Shown here piece by piece: positions 47,794 to 57,353 of a stretch of DNA of 64,000 bases. Each line of letters begins with the position of its first letter. The first letter of the stretch is position 1. The notes under the pieces are model-generated. The model searched no databases. It saw only the letters and a program-made list of their open reading frames with translations, and was not told the origin of the DNA. Location of the stretch: the NCBI RefSeq assembly GCF_001637325.1, contig NZ_LRXL01000026.1, positions 1,177,812 through 1,241,811 of the forward strand, read 5' to 3'. The position numbers and the translations under genes were made by a program. Origin of the DNA: Cochleicola gelatinilyticus (lineage in GTDB: Bacteria > Bacteroidota > Bacteroidia > Flavobacteriales > Flavobacteriaceae).

Positions 47794-48486
47794 ATGAAAA
47801 ATAAATATTCATACATCGGGCTGTCCTTCATTATTTTGGTTTTCGGAATTATCTTTATTCCAAAAATCGTAAAACGTTTAAAAGGGCATAGCGTAGTTGA
47901 AGATACACGAATGAGTAATGTAGGTAATTACGATTCACCTACAGACTTTGAAGAAGGAGCGATGGTCGTTATGAATAAAGTGCCAGAATTTAAGTTTGTG
48001 AATCAAAATAACGACACCATCACTAATTCATTTTACGATGGTAAAGTTTATGTAATCGATTTTTTCTTTTCAACATGTCCAAGCATTTGCCCTATCATGA
48101 CCGATAATATGCTCGATGTTCAAGAAGCGTTTAAAGATAATGATGACTTCGGAATTGCATCATTTTCAATCGACCCTACTTACGATACATCAAAAGTACT
48201 TCAAGCATATGCAGAAAGCTACGGCGCAAATCATCCTAACTGGAATTTCTTAACGGGCAATAAGTCGGATGTAATGACCCTTTCTAACGAAGGATTTAAA
48301 TTATATGCGGTTGAAAATGAAGAGGCGGAAGGTGGTTTTGAACATTCTGGTATGTTTGCTTTAGTTGACAAAGAAGGAAATATACAATGCCGTATCGATG
48401 AAAATGGAAACCCCATAATTTATTATAATGGGTTGGAAGAATCGGGAATACAAATGCTTATTGAAGATATTAAAAAATTACTGTAA
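47794..48486 (+). CDS. SCO-family copper chaperone for cytochrome oxidase
   Basis: 230 residues: membrane anchor (7-24), then a thioredoxin fold with copper motif FFFSTCPSICPIM (C95, C99) and the third ligand histidine in FEHSGMFAL (about 187). It delivers copper to, or reduces, the CuA site of the subunit II encoded far upstream. Placed between the cysteine-free relative and DUF420, 2 bases from the latter. Confidence 0.94.
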   Translation: MKNKYSYIGLSFIILVFGIIFIPKIVKRLKGHSVVEDTRMSNVGNYDSPTDFEEGAMVVMNKVPEFKFVNQNNDTITNSFYDGKVYVIDFFFSTCPSICPIMTDNMLDVQEAFKDNDDFGIASFSIDPTYDTSKVLQAYAESYGANHPNWNFLTGNKSDVMTLSNEGFKLYAVENEEAEGGFEHSGMFALVDKEGNIQCRIDENGNPIIYYNGLEESGIQMLIEDIKKLL

Positions 48487-48488
48487 CC

Positions 48489-49019
48489 ATGTCACAAACG
48501 CTGCAGAACAATTCAAAAAAATATAAAATTTGGATTTGGATATTATCTATCGCAATTCCAATAGCAGTTGCGATTCTCTTTACTGTCCGAATTCCAGGAG
48601 TAGAACGTTTAGGCTTTTTGCCTCCTATTTATGCTACAATCAATGGCTTAACTGCAATTCTATTGGTAGCTGCAGTTATTCAAATTAAAAGTGGGAATCG
48701 TAAGAACCACGAACGGTTAATGAAAACAGCAATAATTTTATCTGCATTATTTCTTGTAATGTATGTTGCTTATCATATGACTTCAGATTCCACTTCCTAC
48801 GGAGGAGAGGGAGCATTAAGATATATTTATTTTTTCATTTTAATCTCTCATATTTTACTATCAATTACTGTAATACCTTTTGTATTAATAACCTACGTAC
48901 GAGCAATTTCTGGAGATTTTGTAAACCATCGAAAAATTGCCAGAATTACATTCCCGCTATGGTTGTATGTTGCCGTAACAGGTGTAATTGTGTATGTAAT
49001 GATTTCCCCATATTATTAA
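48489..49019 (+). CDS. DUF420 membrane protein
   Basis: 176 residues with about five membrane helices and conserved residues HERLMKTAIILSALFLVMYV, YHMTSD and an ILLSITVIPFV helix. DUF420 (CtaM-like) proteins help assembly of heme-copper oxidases, and the position beside SCO fits. The histidines in NHERLM, YHMT and SHILL could bind heme or copper. Confidence 0.88.
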   Translation: MSQTLQNNSKKYKIWIWILSIAIPIAVAILFTVRIPGVERLGFLPPIYATINGLTAILLVAAVIQIKSGNRKNHERLMKTAIILSALFLVMYVAYHMTSDSTSYGGEGALRYIYFFILISHILLSITVIPFVLITYVRAISGDFVNHRKIARITFPLWLYVAVTGVIVYVMISPYY

Positions 49020-49023
49020 TAAT

Positions 49024-49254
49024 ATGAAAAAAAGTTATTTCATTTTTGCGATTCTTCTAGTAATAGTTATAGCTCCTGCTGAAGCTCAATGTGCCATGTG
49101 TCGTGCAGTATTAGAGAGTGAAGAAGGTGGGCAAGCGGCAAAAGGGATTAATAATGGTATTATATATCTTATGATTTTCCCTTATCTATTAATTGGAGGT
49201 ATTGGGTATGCAATATATAAAAGTCGTAAGAAAGCAAAAGCCGAAGAAAATTAA
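49024..49254 (+). CDS. Small membrane protein with CAMCR motif
   Basis: 76 residues. A signal-like helix (MKKSYFIFAILLVIVIAPAEA) is followed directly by QCAMCRAVLESEEGGQAAK, then a second membrane helix (about 46-65) and a basic tail (KSRKKAKAEEN). The Cys-x2-Cys pair just outside the membrane suggests metal or thiol chemistry. It starts 4 bases after DUF420 and is the last gene of the group, so a role in oxidase copper handling is plausible but untested. No named family recognised. Confidence 0.75.
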   Translation: MKKSYFIFAILLVIVIAPAEAQCAMCRAVLESEEGGQAAKGINNGIIYLMIFPYLLIGGIGYAIYKSRKKAKAEEN

Positions 49255-49398
49255 CAGTTTCTTCACATATTAGTTGTAACAAATTTCCCCGCAATTAGTC
49301 TTATGTAAAAGACTTTCACTAACCAGCTAAAGTAAGTCGTATAATAAGTATACAAAAACTCAGATTTACTGCAGTTATTTTGTTTTAAGTAGCCTATA

Positions 49399-50136
49399 AT
49401 GATAGAAATAAAAGACTTACATAAATCGTATCATATGGGGAGTAATTCCCTACACGTATTAAAAGGAATCAATTTTTCAGTTTCAGAAGGTGAAATGGTT
49501 TCCATTATGGGTTCGTCCGGTTCGGGAAAATCTACTCTGTTAAATATACTTGGTATGCTTGATGAAGCAGATGAGGGAAGTTATAACCTTGACGGAAAGA
49601 CAATAAAAAATCTTAATGAAAAGGTAGCTGCCAAATATCGAAATCAGTTTCTTGGATTTATATTTCAATCATTCAATTTAATAAACTATAAAACGGCCGT
49701 CGATAATGTTGCTATGCCTCTTTATTACCAAGGAGTAAAACGAAACATTCGAATGGAAAAAGCTATGCACTATCTTGAAAAAGTAGGGCTAGCAGAATGG
49801 GCAGAGCACCATCCTAATGAATTGTCTGGGGGTCAAAAACAACGTGTAGCCATTGCTAGAGCGTTAGCGAGTGATCCTAAAGTTTTACTCGCAGATGAAC
49901 CTACAGGAGCGCTAGACACCAAAACTTCTTACGAGGTTATGGAACTCATTCAAGGTATTAATGATGAGGGTAAAACAATTTTAGTAGTAACTCACGAAGA
50001 TGATATCGCACACATGACCAAACGAATTGTAAATTTAAAAGATGGATTAATTATAGACGATTCTGTAGTATCGCAAGTTCGGGCAAAAGAAGCCAAAGAA
50101 AGACAAGAGCAAGCCAAAAGAGCAAATCATGTTTAA
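49399..50136 (+). CDS. ABC transporter ATP-binding protein, MacB/LolD type
   Basis: 245 residues. Walker A GSSGSGKST (38-46), Q-loop FQSFNLI, signature LSGGQKQRVAIARAL (about 142), Walker B LLADEPTGALD. It matches the MacB/LolD ATPase class that drives mechanotransmission rather than import. Its C-terminus overlaps the first permease gene by 8 bases. It is the only ATPase in the operon and must serve both permeases. Confidence 0.95.
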   Translation: MIEIKDLHKSYHMGSNSLHVLKGINFSVSEGEMVSIMGSSGSGKSTLLNILGMLDEADEGSYNLDGKTIKNLNEKVAAKYRNQFLGFIFQSFNLINYKTAVDNVAMPLYYQGVKRNIRMEKAMHYLEKVGLAEWAEHHPNELSGGQKQRVAIARALASDPKVLLADEPTGALDTKTSYEVMELIQGINDEGKTILVVTHEDDIAHMTKRIVNLKDGLIIDDSVVSQVRAKEAKERQEQAKRANHV

Positions 50137-51373
50137 TATAGAACGTTGGCAAGAAATTTTTGAGACAATTCGTAAAAATAAGTTACGCACTTTTTTAACG
50201 GGACTTTCTGTCGCTTCAGGAATTTTTATTTTAGTGATCTTGTTAGCTATAGGGCAAGGCATGGAAAATGGAATCGGTCAGCAATTTCAAAATGATGCCG
50301 CGAATAGAATTAGTGTTTGGACGGGAGTTACTTCTGAAAGTTACAAGGGATTAAACCCTGGGCGGCGCATAGAAATGGACAATCAGGATTACGAACTTGC
50401 CGAACAAAAAAATGAGGATCAATTAGAATATAAATCTGGGCTATATAGTCTTTGGGGGCAATTAACGACCTATAAGAATGAGAACGGAAGCTATCGTGTA
50501 GAAGGAGTAAGAGGAGATTACCAATTTTTAGAAAATGAAACTTTAACTGCTGGGAGATATATAAATCAGCAGGATCTCGATAATTATGAGAAAGTAGCTG
50601 TTTTAGGAAATCGCGTCTATTTGGATTTATTTAAAGGCAGCAATGCAATTGGAGAATATATTCAGGTTAATAGCATTAAGTATAAAGTGATAGGGGTCTA
50701 TACCGATCCTGGAGGAGAACGTGAAGAAACTCGAATATTTATACCATTAACTACCGCGCAACGTGTGTATAACGCTGGTGAGAAATTACGTTCTTTAGTG
50801 TTTTCCTTACAGCCACAAGACAAATTTGAAGATGCACTAGCGGCTTCGGAAGCATTTTCAGCTCAATTAGAGACCGATTTAAAACAAAAACACACAATTT
50901 CTCCAACCGATGAACGAGCGATAAATATTAATAATACCCTCGAAAATGCCAAGCGATTTTTTGATCTAATTGCTATGATTCGAGGTTTTTTCTGGGGTGT
51001 TGGTATTTGTACTATTATTGCTGGAATAGTTGGGGTAAGTAATATCATGCTTATAATTGTTAAAGAGCGAACCAAAGAAATTGGAATTCGCAAAGCCATT
51101 GGTGCCCAGCCTATGTCTATAATTGGGATGATCTTACACGAATCGATTTTTGTAACTGCGATCGCGGGATTTTTCGGACTTATTTTCAGTCTTTTCTTAT
51201 TAGAAATTGTAGGGCCCCTTATAGAGAGTGAATATCTGCTAAATCCTTCAGTCGATTTTGGAGTTGCTATTACTACTGTCGTAATATTAATTATAGCAGG
51301 TGCTTTGGCAGGATTTTTCCCAGCGAGACGAGCCGCCAATATTAAACCTATAGTAGCCTTACGTGATGAGTAA
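50129..51373 (+). CDS. MacB-like ABC permease, first copy
   Basis: 414 residues: N-terminal helix (FLTGLSVASGIFILVILLAIG), large periplasmic MacB_PCD domain (about 45-270) and a C-terminal FtsX domain with three helices, containing VKERTKEIGIRKAIGA. This is the fold of permeases that work with a periplasmic adaptor and TolC. It overlaps the second permease by 11 bases. Confidence 0.93.
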   Translation: MFNIERWQEIFETIRKNKLRTFLTGLSVASGIFILVILLAIGQGMENGIGQQFQNDAANRISVWTGVTSESYKGLNPGRRIEMDNQDYELAEQKNEDQLEYKSGLYSLWGQLTTYKNENGSYRVEGVRGDYQFLENETLTAGRYINQQDLDNYEKVAVLGNRVYLDLFKGSNAIGEYIQVNSIKYKVIGVYTDPGGEREETRIFIPLTTAQRVYNAGEKLRSLVFSLQPQDKFEDALAASEAFSAQLETDLKQKHTISPTDERAININNTLENAKRFFDLIAMIRGFFWGVGICTIIAGIVGVSNIMLIIVKERTKEIGIRKAIGAQPMSIIGMILHESIFVTAIAGFFGLIFSLFLLEIVGPLIESEYLLNPSVDFGVAITTVVILIIAGALAGFFPARRAANIKPIVALRDE

Positions 51374-52640
51374 AATTTTCAGTAGAGATAGTTGGTCAGA
51401 AATTATTGAAGCGCTAAGTTCTAATTGGTTTAGAACACTTCTTACGGCATTTGGGGTACTCTGGGGAATCTTTATACTAGTAATTCTTCTTGCTGCTGGA
51501 AATGGTTTAGAAAATGGAGTGAAACAAGGCTTTTCTGGGATGGCTACAAACTCCATGTTTATGTGGTCTCAAACTGCATCGAAACCTTATAAAGGGCTTC
51601 CTAAAGGACGTCGTTATAACTTTAAAATTGGTGATGTGGAAGCTATTAAACAATCGGTTCCTAATCTTCGATACGTATCCCCCAGAAATCAGTTAGGAGG
51701 CTTTCGTGGAGCAAACAATGTGGTACGTGGTCTAAAAACAGGAGCCTATAATGTGTATGGAGATTATCCAGAAATTATTCAACAACAACCTATGGATATT
51801 ACTTCTGGGCGGTTTGTGAATTATTCAGACATTAAAGAGAATCGTAAAGTTGCCATTATTGGGGAGTCTGTAAAAACAGGTTTGTACGATCCAGGAGAAG
51901 AGGTGTTGGGTACGTATATAAAAATCAATGGTGTTAACTTCATGGTGATTGGAACATACAAAAAGAAAAGTCAAGGAGGCGGAGATGCTGAAGAAGCACA
52001 AAAAGAAATTTTCGTCCCTTTTACAGCCTTCTCTCAAGCGTTTAACATGGGAGAAGTTGTGGGCTGGATGGCAGTCACAGCACAAGATGGTGCTTCTATA
52101 ACAGAACTTAAAAGTCAGGTGTTTGATGTTATTAAAACAAGACATTCTATACATCCCGATGATGATCGCGCTGTAGGTAATTTCGATTTATATGAAGAAT
52201 TTAGTAAAATTAACGGATTGTTCATAGCGCTAAATGCAGTAGCATATTTTGTAGGGATCTTGGTGTTGCTCTCGGGTATTATTGGAATAAGTAATATTAT
52301 GCTAATTGTTGTAAAAGAACGTACTAAAGAGATAGGTATTCGAAGGGCACTGGGAGCAACTCCTTGGGCAATTAGAGCACAAATACTCTTAGAATCTATT
52401 TTTTTAACAATCATTTCAGGAATGGCAGGAATTGTTTTGGCTTCTGGTGTTCTGGCTTTGGTGAATTCGTTAATGGCGGGAATGGATACAAGTGAAATGA
52501 TGTTTTTAAATCCTTCGGTCGATATCGGAGTCGTATTTGTAGCGCTTATTATTTTAATTGTTTCCGGGTTGCTTGCCGGTTTAATTCCGGCACAGAATGC
52601 AATTCGTATTAAGCCCGTTGACGCGTTACGAACAGAATAA
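51363..52640 (+). CDS. MacB-like ABC permease, second copy
   Basis: 425 residues, same architecture as its neighbour, including VKERTKEIGIRRALGATP and an FtsX end (LIPAQNAIRIKPVDALRTE). Probably forms a heterodimer with the first permease. The pair with one ATPase is a common Bacteroidota arrangement, whereas MacB fuses ATPase and permease in one chain. The start could be ATG 51363 or 51366. Confidence 0.93.
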   Translation: MMSKIFSRDSWSEIIEALSSNWFRTLLTAFGVLWGIFILVILLAAGNGLENGVKQGFSGMATNSMFMWSQTASKPYKGLPKGRRYNFKIGDVEAIKQSVPNLRYVSPRNQLGGFRGANNVVRGLKTGAYNVYGDYPEIIQQQPMDITSGRFVNYSDIKENRKVAIIGESVKTGLYDPGEEVLGTYIKINGVNFMVIGTYKKKSQGGGDAEEAQKEIFVPFTAFSQAFNMGEVVGWMAVTAQDGASITELKSQVFDVIKTRHSIHPDDDRAVGNFDLYEEFSKINGLFIALNAVAYFVGILVLLSGIIGISNIMLIVVKERTKEIGIRRALGATPWAIRAQILLESIFLTIISGMAGIVLASGVLALVNSLMAGMDTSEMMFLNPSVDIGVVFVALIILIVSGLLAGLIPAQNAIRIKPVDALRTE

Positions 52641-52673
52641 AAAACTAACAACTAATTATTGAATACGAATAAA

Positions 52674-53828
52674 ATGAAAAAAACAGGAACTATTGTAATA
52701 CTCGTTGGTATTTTGGTGCTTTTCGCAGGGTCTATGTATTGGCTTTGGTCAAAGAATTCTGAGGACCCTATAGTATATACCACAGAAAATGCATCTATCG
52801 GATCTATCGTTAAAAAAACAGTAGCTACCGGGAGTATTGTACCAAAAGAGGAGGTGTTAATTAAACCTAACATTTCGGGAATTATCGATGAGATATTTGT
52901 TGAAGCAGGCGATATTATTAAGAGTGGTGACCTTATTGCAAAAGTAAAAGTTGTACCCAACGTATCTTCATTAACCAGCGCAAAGAACAATATTAATAGT
53001 ATTCGTACTCAAGTTGAAACTGCTCGATTAGCATTCGAAAATGCAAAAAGCATCTATAATCGCCAGAAAGGACTTTTTGAAAAAGGAGTAATCTCTGCGA
53101 ACGAATTTGATAATGCGCAGTTATCTTATGACCAAGCACAACAGCGGTACAAGCAGGAACAAGTTTCACTTACGGGAGCTCGACAAAATTACGACATAGT
53201 AAAAACTGGGACAACTAGTGGATTAGGAGCTTCAGCGAATACAGAAATTCGGGCAACTGTGTCGGGTATGGTGCTAGATGTTCCAGTAAAAACAGGAAAT
53301 CAAGTTATCGAATCGAACAATTTTAATGACGGAACAACTATCGCAACGATTGCTGATGTAGATAAAATGATTTTTGAAGGGAAAGTGGATGAGAGTGAAG
53401 TTGGAAAAATTAAAGAAGAATTGCCGTTGGAAATTACCGTTGGAGCTATTGAAAATATGAAATTCGATGCTGTTCTAGATTATATTGCACCTAAAGGGGT
53501 TACCGAAAATGGAGCGATCCAATTTGAAATTAAGGGGACTTTAAAAAAATTAGATACAACAACATTTATTCGAGCAGGTTTAAGTGCAAATGCATCTATT
53601 ATTCTAGCCAAAGCGGATAGTGTATTAACAATTAAAGAAGGTTTGGTGCAATACGATCCAAAAACTCAAAAGCCTTTTGTTGAAGTGGAAACTGGAGATC
53701 AAGAGTTTGAACGAAAAGATATTGAATTAGGAGTTAGTGATGGAATTCATGTGGAGGTAATAAGTGGAATCACGAAGGAAGATAAAGTAAAGGTCTGGAA
53801 CCAAATAAAAGCTGCTCCAGGATTTTAA
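52674..53828 (+). CDS. Periplasmic efflux adaptor (HlyD/MacA-like), first copy
   Basis: Start at ATG 52674 (MKKTGTIVILVGILVLF), giving a proper N-terminal anchor; a TTG at 52659 would add five residues. 384 residues: barrel-sandwich halves (PNISGIIDEIFVEAGDIIKSGDLI), a helical hairpin (about 105-165, with YNRQKGLFEKGVISANEFD) and beta-barrel. It bridges the MacB-like permeases to TolC. Confidence 0.92.
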   Translation: MKKTGTIVILVGILVLFAGSMYWLWSKNSEDPIVYTTENASIGSIVKKTVATGSIVPKEEVLIKPNISGIIDEIFVEAGDIIKSGDLIAKVKVVPNVSSLTSAKNNINSIRTQVETARLAFENAKSIYNRQKGLFEKGVISANEFDNAQLSYDQAQQRYKQEQVSLTGARQNYDIVKTGTTSGLGASANTEIRATVSGMVLDVPVKTGNQVIESNNFNDGTTIATIADVDKMIFEGKVDESEVGKIKEELPLEITVGAIENMKFDAVLDYIAPKGVTENGAIQFEIKGTLKKLDTTTFIRAGLSANASIILAKADSVLTIKEGLVQYDPKTQKPFVEVETGDQEFERKDIELGVSDGIHVEVISGITKEDKVKVWNQIKAAPGF

Positions 53829-53890
53829 CAATTCAAATCTTTAAAATTAATTTTCTTTTAAGTGTAACACATTCAGTAAATAGAATACAA

Positions 53891-55357
53891 ATGAAACAAC
53901 CAACAGGAATTATGAAGCCACTAGGAAGTTTACTTTTTTTCCTTTTTATAGGAGTACAGCTTAATGCGCAAACCAAGCAATGGACATTACAGGAATGTGT
54001 TGCCTATGCATTAGAGAATAATATCTCAGTTAAGCAAAGTCAGTTAGATACTGAGGAGGCGGATATTGAAAAACTAACTGCAATTGGAAACTTTCTACCC
54101 ACAATAAATCTTGGTGGTTCTGTTTCTCAAAGTACTGGACTTAGTTTTAACCCAATTACCAATAATGCACAAACTACTACTTTCCTTTCTGGAACAGGGA
54201 ATATAACCGTAGGGTATACTCTTTTTGATGGGTTGCGAAATGTTCGTCAAGCCCAACGTGCAGAAATATCTCAATTGGCAAGTCAGTATCGACTTGATAA
54301 AATGAAAGACGATATCGCATTGTTGGTTGCAAACACTTATTTGCAAGTATTGTTAAATAAAGCAAATTTAAAAGCTTTACAATCACAGAACGAGGTAACG
54401 CAGGCACAAATAGATCGCACTACGCAACTAGTTGACGCAGGAGTATTACCAAGAGGTGATTTGTTAGAAATACAAGCAACCAATGCACTGGACAATCAAA
54501 ATATTGCGGTATCAGAAAATGCAGTTCAAATCTCACTTATTAGTTTAGCACAGTTACTGCTCATTAAAGATTATGAAAATTTTGATATTGCTGAAGATGA
54601 TTACGAAATTATAAGCGAAGAAATACTAGACAACTCTGTTTCAAAAATAATTAATAATGCTAAAGAAACACGAAGTGAAGTAAAAATTGCTGAGAGCAAT
54701 GTATCGTTAGCGGAAAAAGATATTCAGATTGCTAAAGGAGCTTATTTGCCTACCTTATCAGCCTTTTTTGGGTATGACACTCGATATTCGGATGCGAGCT
54801 CATTTATTCAGAACTTAGATCAAGACAATCCATTTACAATCGAAGAAATTGGTGTTGTTCAAGAAACAGGACAAACAGTTGTGGGCCAAGTTCCAAATAC
54901 CATCTCCCAAGAAGTTGGGGCAGACCCATTGTTTGATCAAATCTATCAAAATGATGGTATTGGTTATGGATTACGTTTAAGTATTCCTGTATTAAATGGA
55001 TTTCAAACTAAAGCAAGTGTAAAACGAAGTAAAATCAATTTAGAGCGCAGTAAATTTCAATTAGAGCAAGCCGAATTAGATTTAGAAAGTAATGTATACC
55101 AAGCATACGTAGATGCAAAGGGGGCGTTAAAAACATATGAAGCGGCAAAAGCGGCCTTGGATTCTCAAGAATTAGCATATCAATATGCAACAGACCGTTA
55201 CGATGTAGGGTTAACAAATGCATTTGATTTCAGTCAGAGTAAGTTACGATTCGATAATGCAACCATAGAACTGAACAGAGCGAAGTACGATTATATTTTT
55301 AAATTAAAAGTTTTAGAATTATATTTTGGAATATCGGCTACTGACTTAAAATTTTAA
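53891..55357 (+). CDS. TolC-family outer membrane efflux protein
   Basis: 488 residues with a signal peptide ending near QLNAQTK. Two repeated halves of the outer membrane efflux domain, each with long alpha-helical hairpins (for example AQIDRTTQLVDAGVLPRGDLL and, near the end, DRYDVGLTNAFDFSQSKLRF). It forms the trimeric exit duct. Placed between the two adaptor genes. Confidence 0.94.
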   Translation: MKQPTGIMKPLGSLLFFLFIGVQLNAQTKQWTLQECVAYALENNISVKQSQLDTEEADIEKLTAIGNFLPTINLGGSVSQSTGLSFNPITNNAQTTTFLSGTGNITVGYTLFDGLRNVRQAQRAEISQLASQYRLDKMKDDIALLVANTYLQVLLNKANLKALQSQNEVTQAQIDRTTQLVDAGVLPRGDLLEIQATNALDNQNIAVSENAVQISLISLAQLLLIKDYENFDIAEDDYEIISEEILDNSVSKIINNAKETRSEVKIAESNVSLAEKDIQIAKGAYLPTLSAFFGYDTRYSDASSFIQNLDQDNPFTIEEIGVVQETGQTVVGQVPNTISQEVGADPLFDQIYQNDGIGYGLRLSIPVLNGFQTKASVKRSKINLERSKFQLEQAELDLESNVYQAYVDAKGALKTYEAAKAALDSQELAYQYATDRYDVGLTNAFDFSQSKLRFDNATIELNRAKYDYIFKLKVLELYFGISATDLKF

Positions 55358-55359
55358 CT

Positions 55360-56634
55360 ATGAAAAAAAATACACTTATCTGGATTATCAGTCTTGTTGT
55401 CCTTGCGGTAATTCTACTTATTGTTGGAAAAAAAGCAGGTTGGTTTGGTAGTGGGGGTGATTTTGAACAAGTACAAATCACTAAAATTGAACCTATAGAT
55501 ATTATCGAAAAAGTTGCTGCTACTGGTAAAATTCAACCTGAAGTAGAGGTAAAACTATCTTCAGAAGTATCGGGAGAGATCATAGAGCTTCCTGTTAAAG
55601 AAGGTCAGCAAGTAATGAAGGGCGATCTTTTGGTAAAAATTAATCCTGATCTAATTCAAGCAGCGGTAAGCCAGTCACAAGCAGGGCTGCAAAATGTTCG
55701 TGCACAACAATCTCAAGCGGAAGCAAGTTTAAAAAATGCCAAGGCAAATTACGAACGTAATAGCTCTTTATTTGATAAAGGAGTAATTTCAAAGTCTGAA
55801 TGGGATCGTGCCATTGCAGATTACGAAGTAGCTCAAGCTAATGTTAAGTCGGCATATTATAATGTTCAAAGTGCAGCCGCAAACGTTAAGCAATCCCGCG
55901 ATAATCTGTCCCGAACAACAATTTTTGCTCCTATGAGCGGAACTATATCGAAACTATCGGTAGAGTTGGGAGAGCGAGTTGTTGGAACTGCTCAAATGGC
56001 AGGAACCGAGATAATACGAGTAGCCAATTTGCAGAATATGGAAGTTGAGGTAGACGTAAATGAAAATGATATTGTAAAAGTTTCTGTAGGGGATTCTACC
56101 ATAGTCGAGGTAGATGCTTATCTAAAGAGAGAGTTTAAAGGAATTGTAACAGAAATTGCAAATTCTGCAGAAAGTACCCTTACTGCTGACCAAGTTACCA
56201 ATTTTAAAGTAAAGGTTCGTATTTTACCTGAGTCTTACATTGATTTAATTGAAGGTAAACCTGAGAGTTATTCTCCTTTTCGTCCTGGAATGACCGCAAC
56301 TGTCGATGTTATCACCAATAAAAAAAATAATGTAATTGGGGTGCCCATAAGTGCAATCGTTATTAAGACAGACACTACTGCAACAAAAAAGAGTTTTAGA
56401 AAAGAGAAAACAAATGCTGCTTCAGAAAAATTTGAATGCGTATTCGTTAAGGATGGGGGCAAGGCTAAGCTTCGTGTTGTTACTACAGGGATTCAAGATG
56501 ATTCGAATATTCAAATTACCTCTGGGTTATCTGAAGGTGAAAATGTTATTACAGGACCTTATAACACAGTAACTAAATTACTTACTACAGGAGATAAAGT
56601 AGAAGTTGCTTCCGAAGAAACTAAAAAAGAGTAA
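55360..56634 (+). CDS. Periplasmic efflux adaptor (HlyD/MacA-like), second copy
   Basis: 424 residues, starting 2 bases after tolC. Anchor helix, biotinyl-lipoyl-like halves (SSEVSGEIIELPVKEGQQVMK) and helical hairpin (YERNSSLFDKGVISKSEWDR). The C-terminal part (VVTTGIQDDSNIQITSGLSEGE) is the membrane-proximal domain of the MacA group. It is homologous to the first adaptor but only partly similar, so the two may pair with different permeases. Confidence 0.92.
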   Translation: MKKNTLIWIISLVVLAVILLIVGKKAGWFGSGGDFEQVQITKIEPIDIIEKVAATGKIQPEVEVKLSSEVSGEIIELPVKEGQQVMKGDLLVKINPDLIQAAVSQSQAGLQNVRAQQSQAEASLKNAKANYERNSSLFDKGVISKSEWDRAIADYEVAQANVKSAYYNVQSAAANVKQSRDNLSRTTIFAPMSGTISKLSVELGERVVGTAQMAGTEIIRVANLQNMEVEVDVNENDIVKVSVGDSTIVEVDAYLKREFKGIVTEIANSAESTLTADQVTNFKVKVRILPESYIDLIEGKPESYSPFRPGMTATVDVITNKKNNVIGVPISAIVIKTDTTATKKSFRKEKTNAASEKFECVFVKDGGKAKLRVVTTGIQDDSNIQITSGLSEGENVITGPYNTVTKLLTTGDKVEVASEETKKE

Positions 56635-56638
56635 ATAT

Positions 56639-57298
56639 ATGGCAACCATATTGTGTCTTGAAACAGCAACTACAAATTGTTCTGTAGCGCTTTCGGTAAA
56701 CGGAAGCGTTGTTGCTTTACGTGAAGATACGAGCAAACAGTATTCACACGCCGAGCGTTTGCACCTATTTATTGAGGAGGTTTTAAAAGAATCTGGAATT
56801 AGCAAGAGTAAACTCGATGCAATTGCTATTAGCAAAGGTCCTGGTTCGTATACAGGTTTGCGAATTGGAGTTTCTACAGCAAAAGGATTGTGTTTTGCGC
56901 TCGATCTTCCGCTCATTTCTGTGCCTACATTAGCGTCGCTAGCGCATCAAGTTGAAACAACCTCTGGAGTTATTATTCCCATGTTAGATGCGCGTCGTAT
57001 GGAGGTATATTCGGCAGTTTTTCAAAGTGATTATTCAGAAGAAAGAGAGACGCAGGCAGAAATTTTAACTGAAAACTCTTTTTTAGAATATCTTAAACAA
57101 GGCAATGTTCATTTTATAGGAAATGGGATAGCCAAATTCAAAGCAATTTGTAAACATGCGAACGCCTTGTTTATAGAAGAAGCAATGCCTTCGGCAACCC
57201 AAATGGCTTCATTAGTTGAAGCTAAATTCGGTCATAAACAATTTGAAGGCGTAGCTTATTTTGAGCCCTATTATCTTAAAGACTTTGTAGGGGGATAA
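56639..57298 (+). CDS. tsaB: tRNA threonylcarbamoyladenosine biosynthesis protein TsaB
   Basis: Start at ATG 56639 (MATILCLETATTNCSVAL), 4 bases after the adaptor stop; the in-frame ATG at 56606 overlaps that gene and adds a basic stretch foreign to TsaB. 219 residues, ASKHA fold with AIAISKGPGSYTGLRIGVSTAKG. TsaB partners TsaD and TsaE in making t6A37 on ANN-decoding tRNAs. It sits at the end of an efflux operon that has no evident functional link. Confidence 0.93.
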   Translation: MATILCLETATTNCSVALSVNGSVVALREDTSKQYSHAERLHLFIEEVLKESGISKSKLDAIAISKGPGSYTGLRIGVSTAKGLCFALDLPLISVPTLASLAHQVETTSGVIIPMLDARRMEVYSAVFQSDYSEERETQAEILTENSFLEYLKQGNVHFIGNGIAKFKAICKHANALFIEEAMPSATQMASLVEAKFGHKQFEGVAYFEPYYLKDFVGG

Positions 57299-57353
57299 AA
57301 GGATTATTATTCTGACAAAGAATTTTCAAATAAACTAGTAGCCTAACGCTTAC

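Noticed and set aside
52115..52651. Minus-strand open frame of 178 codons inside the second permease gene
   Set aside because: Shadow of a conserved FtsX-type permease; product has no recognisable features.
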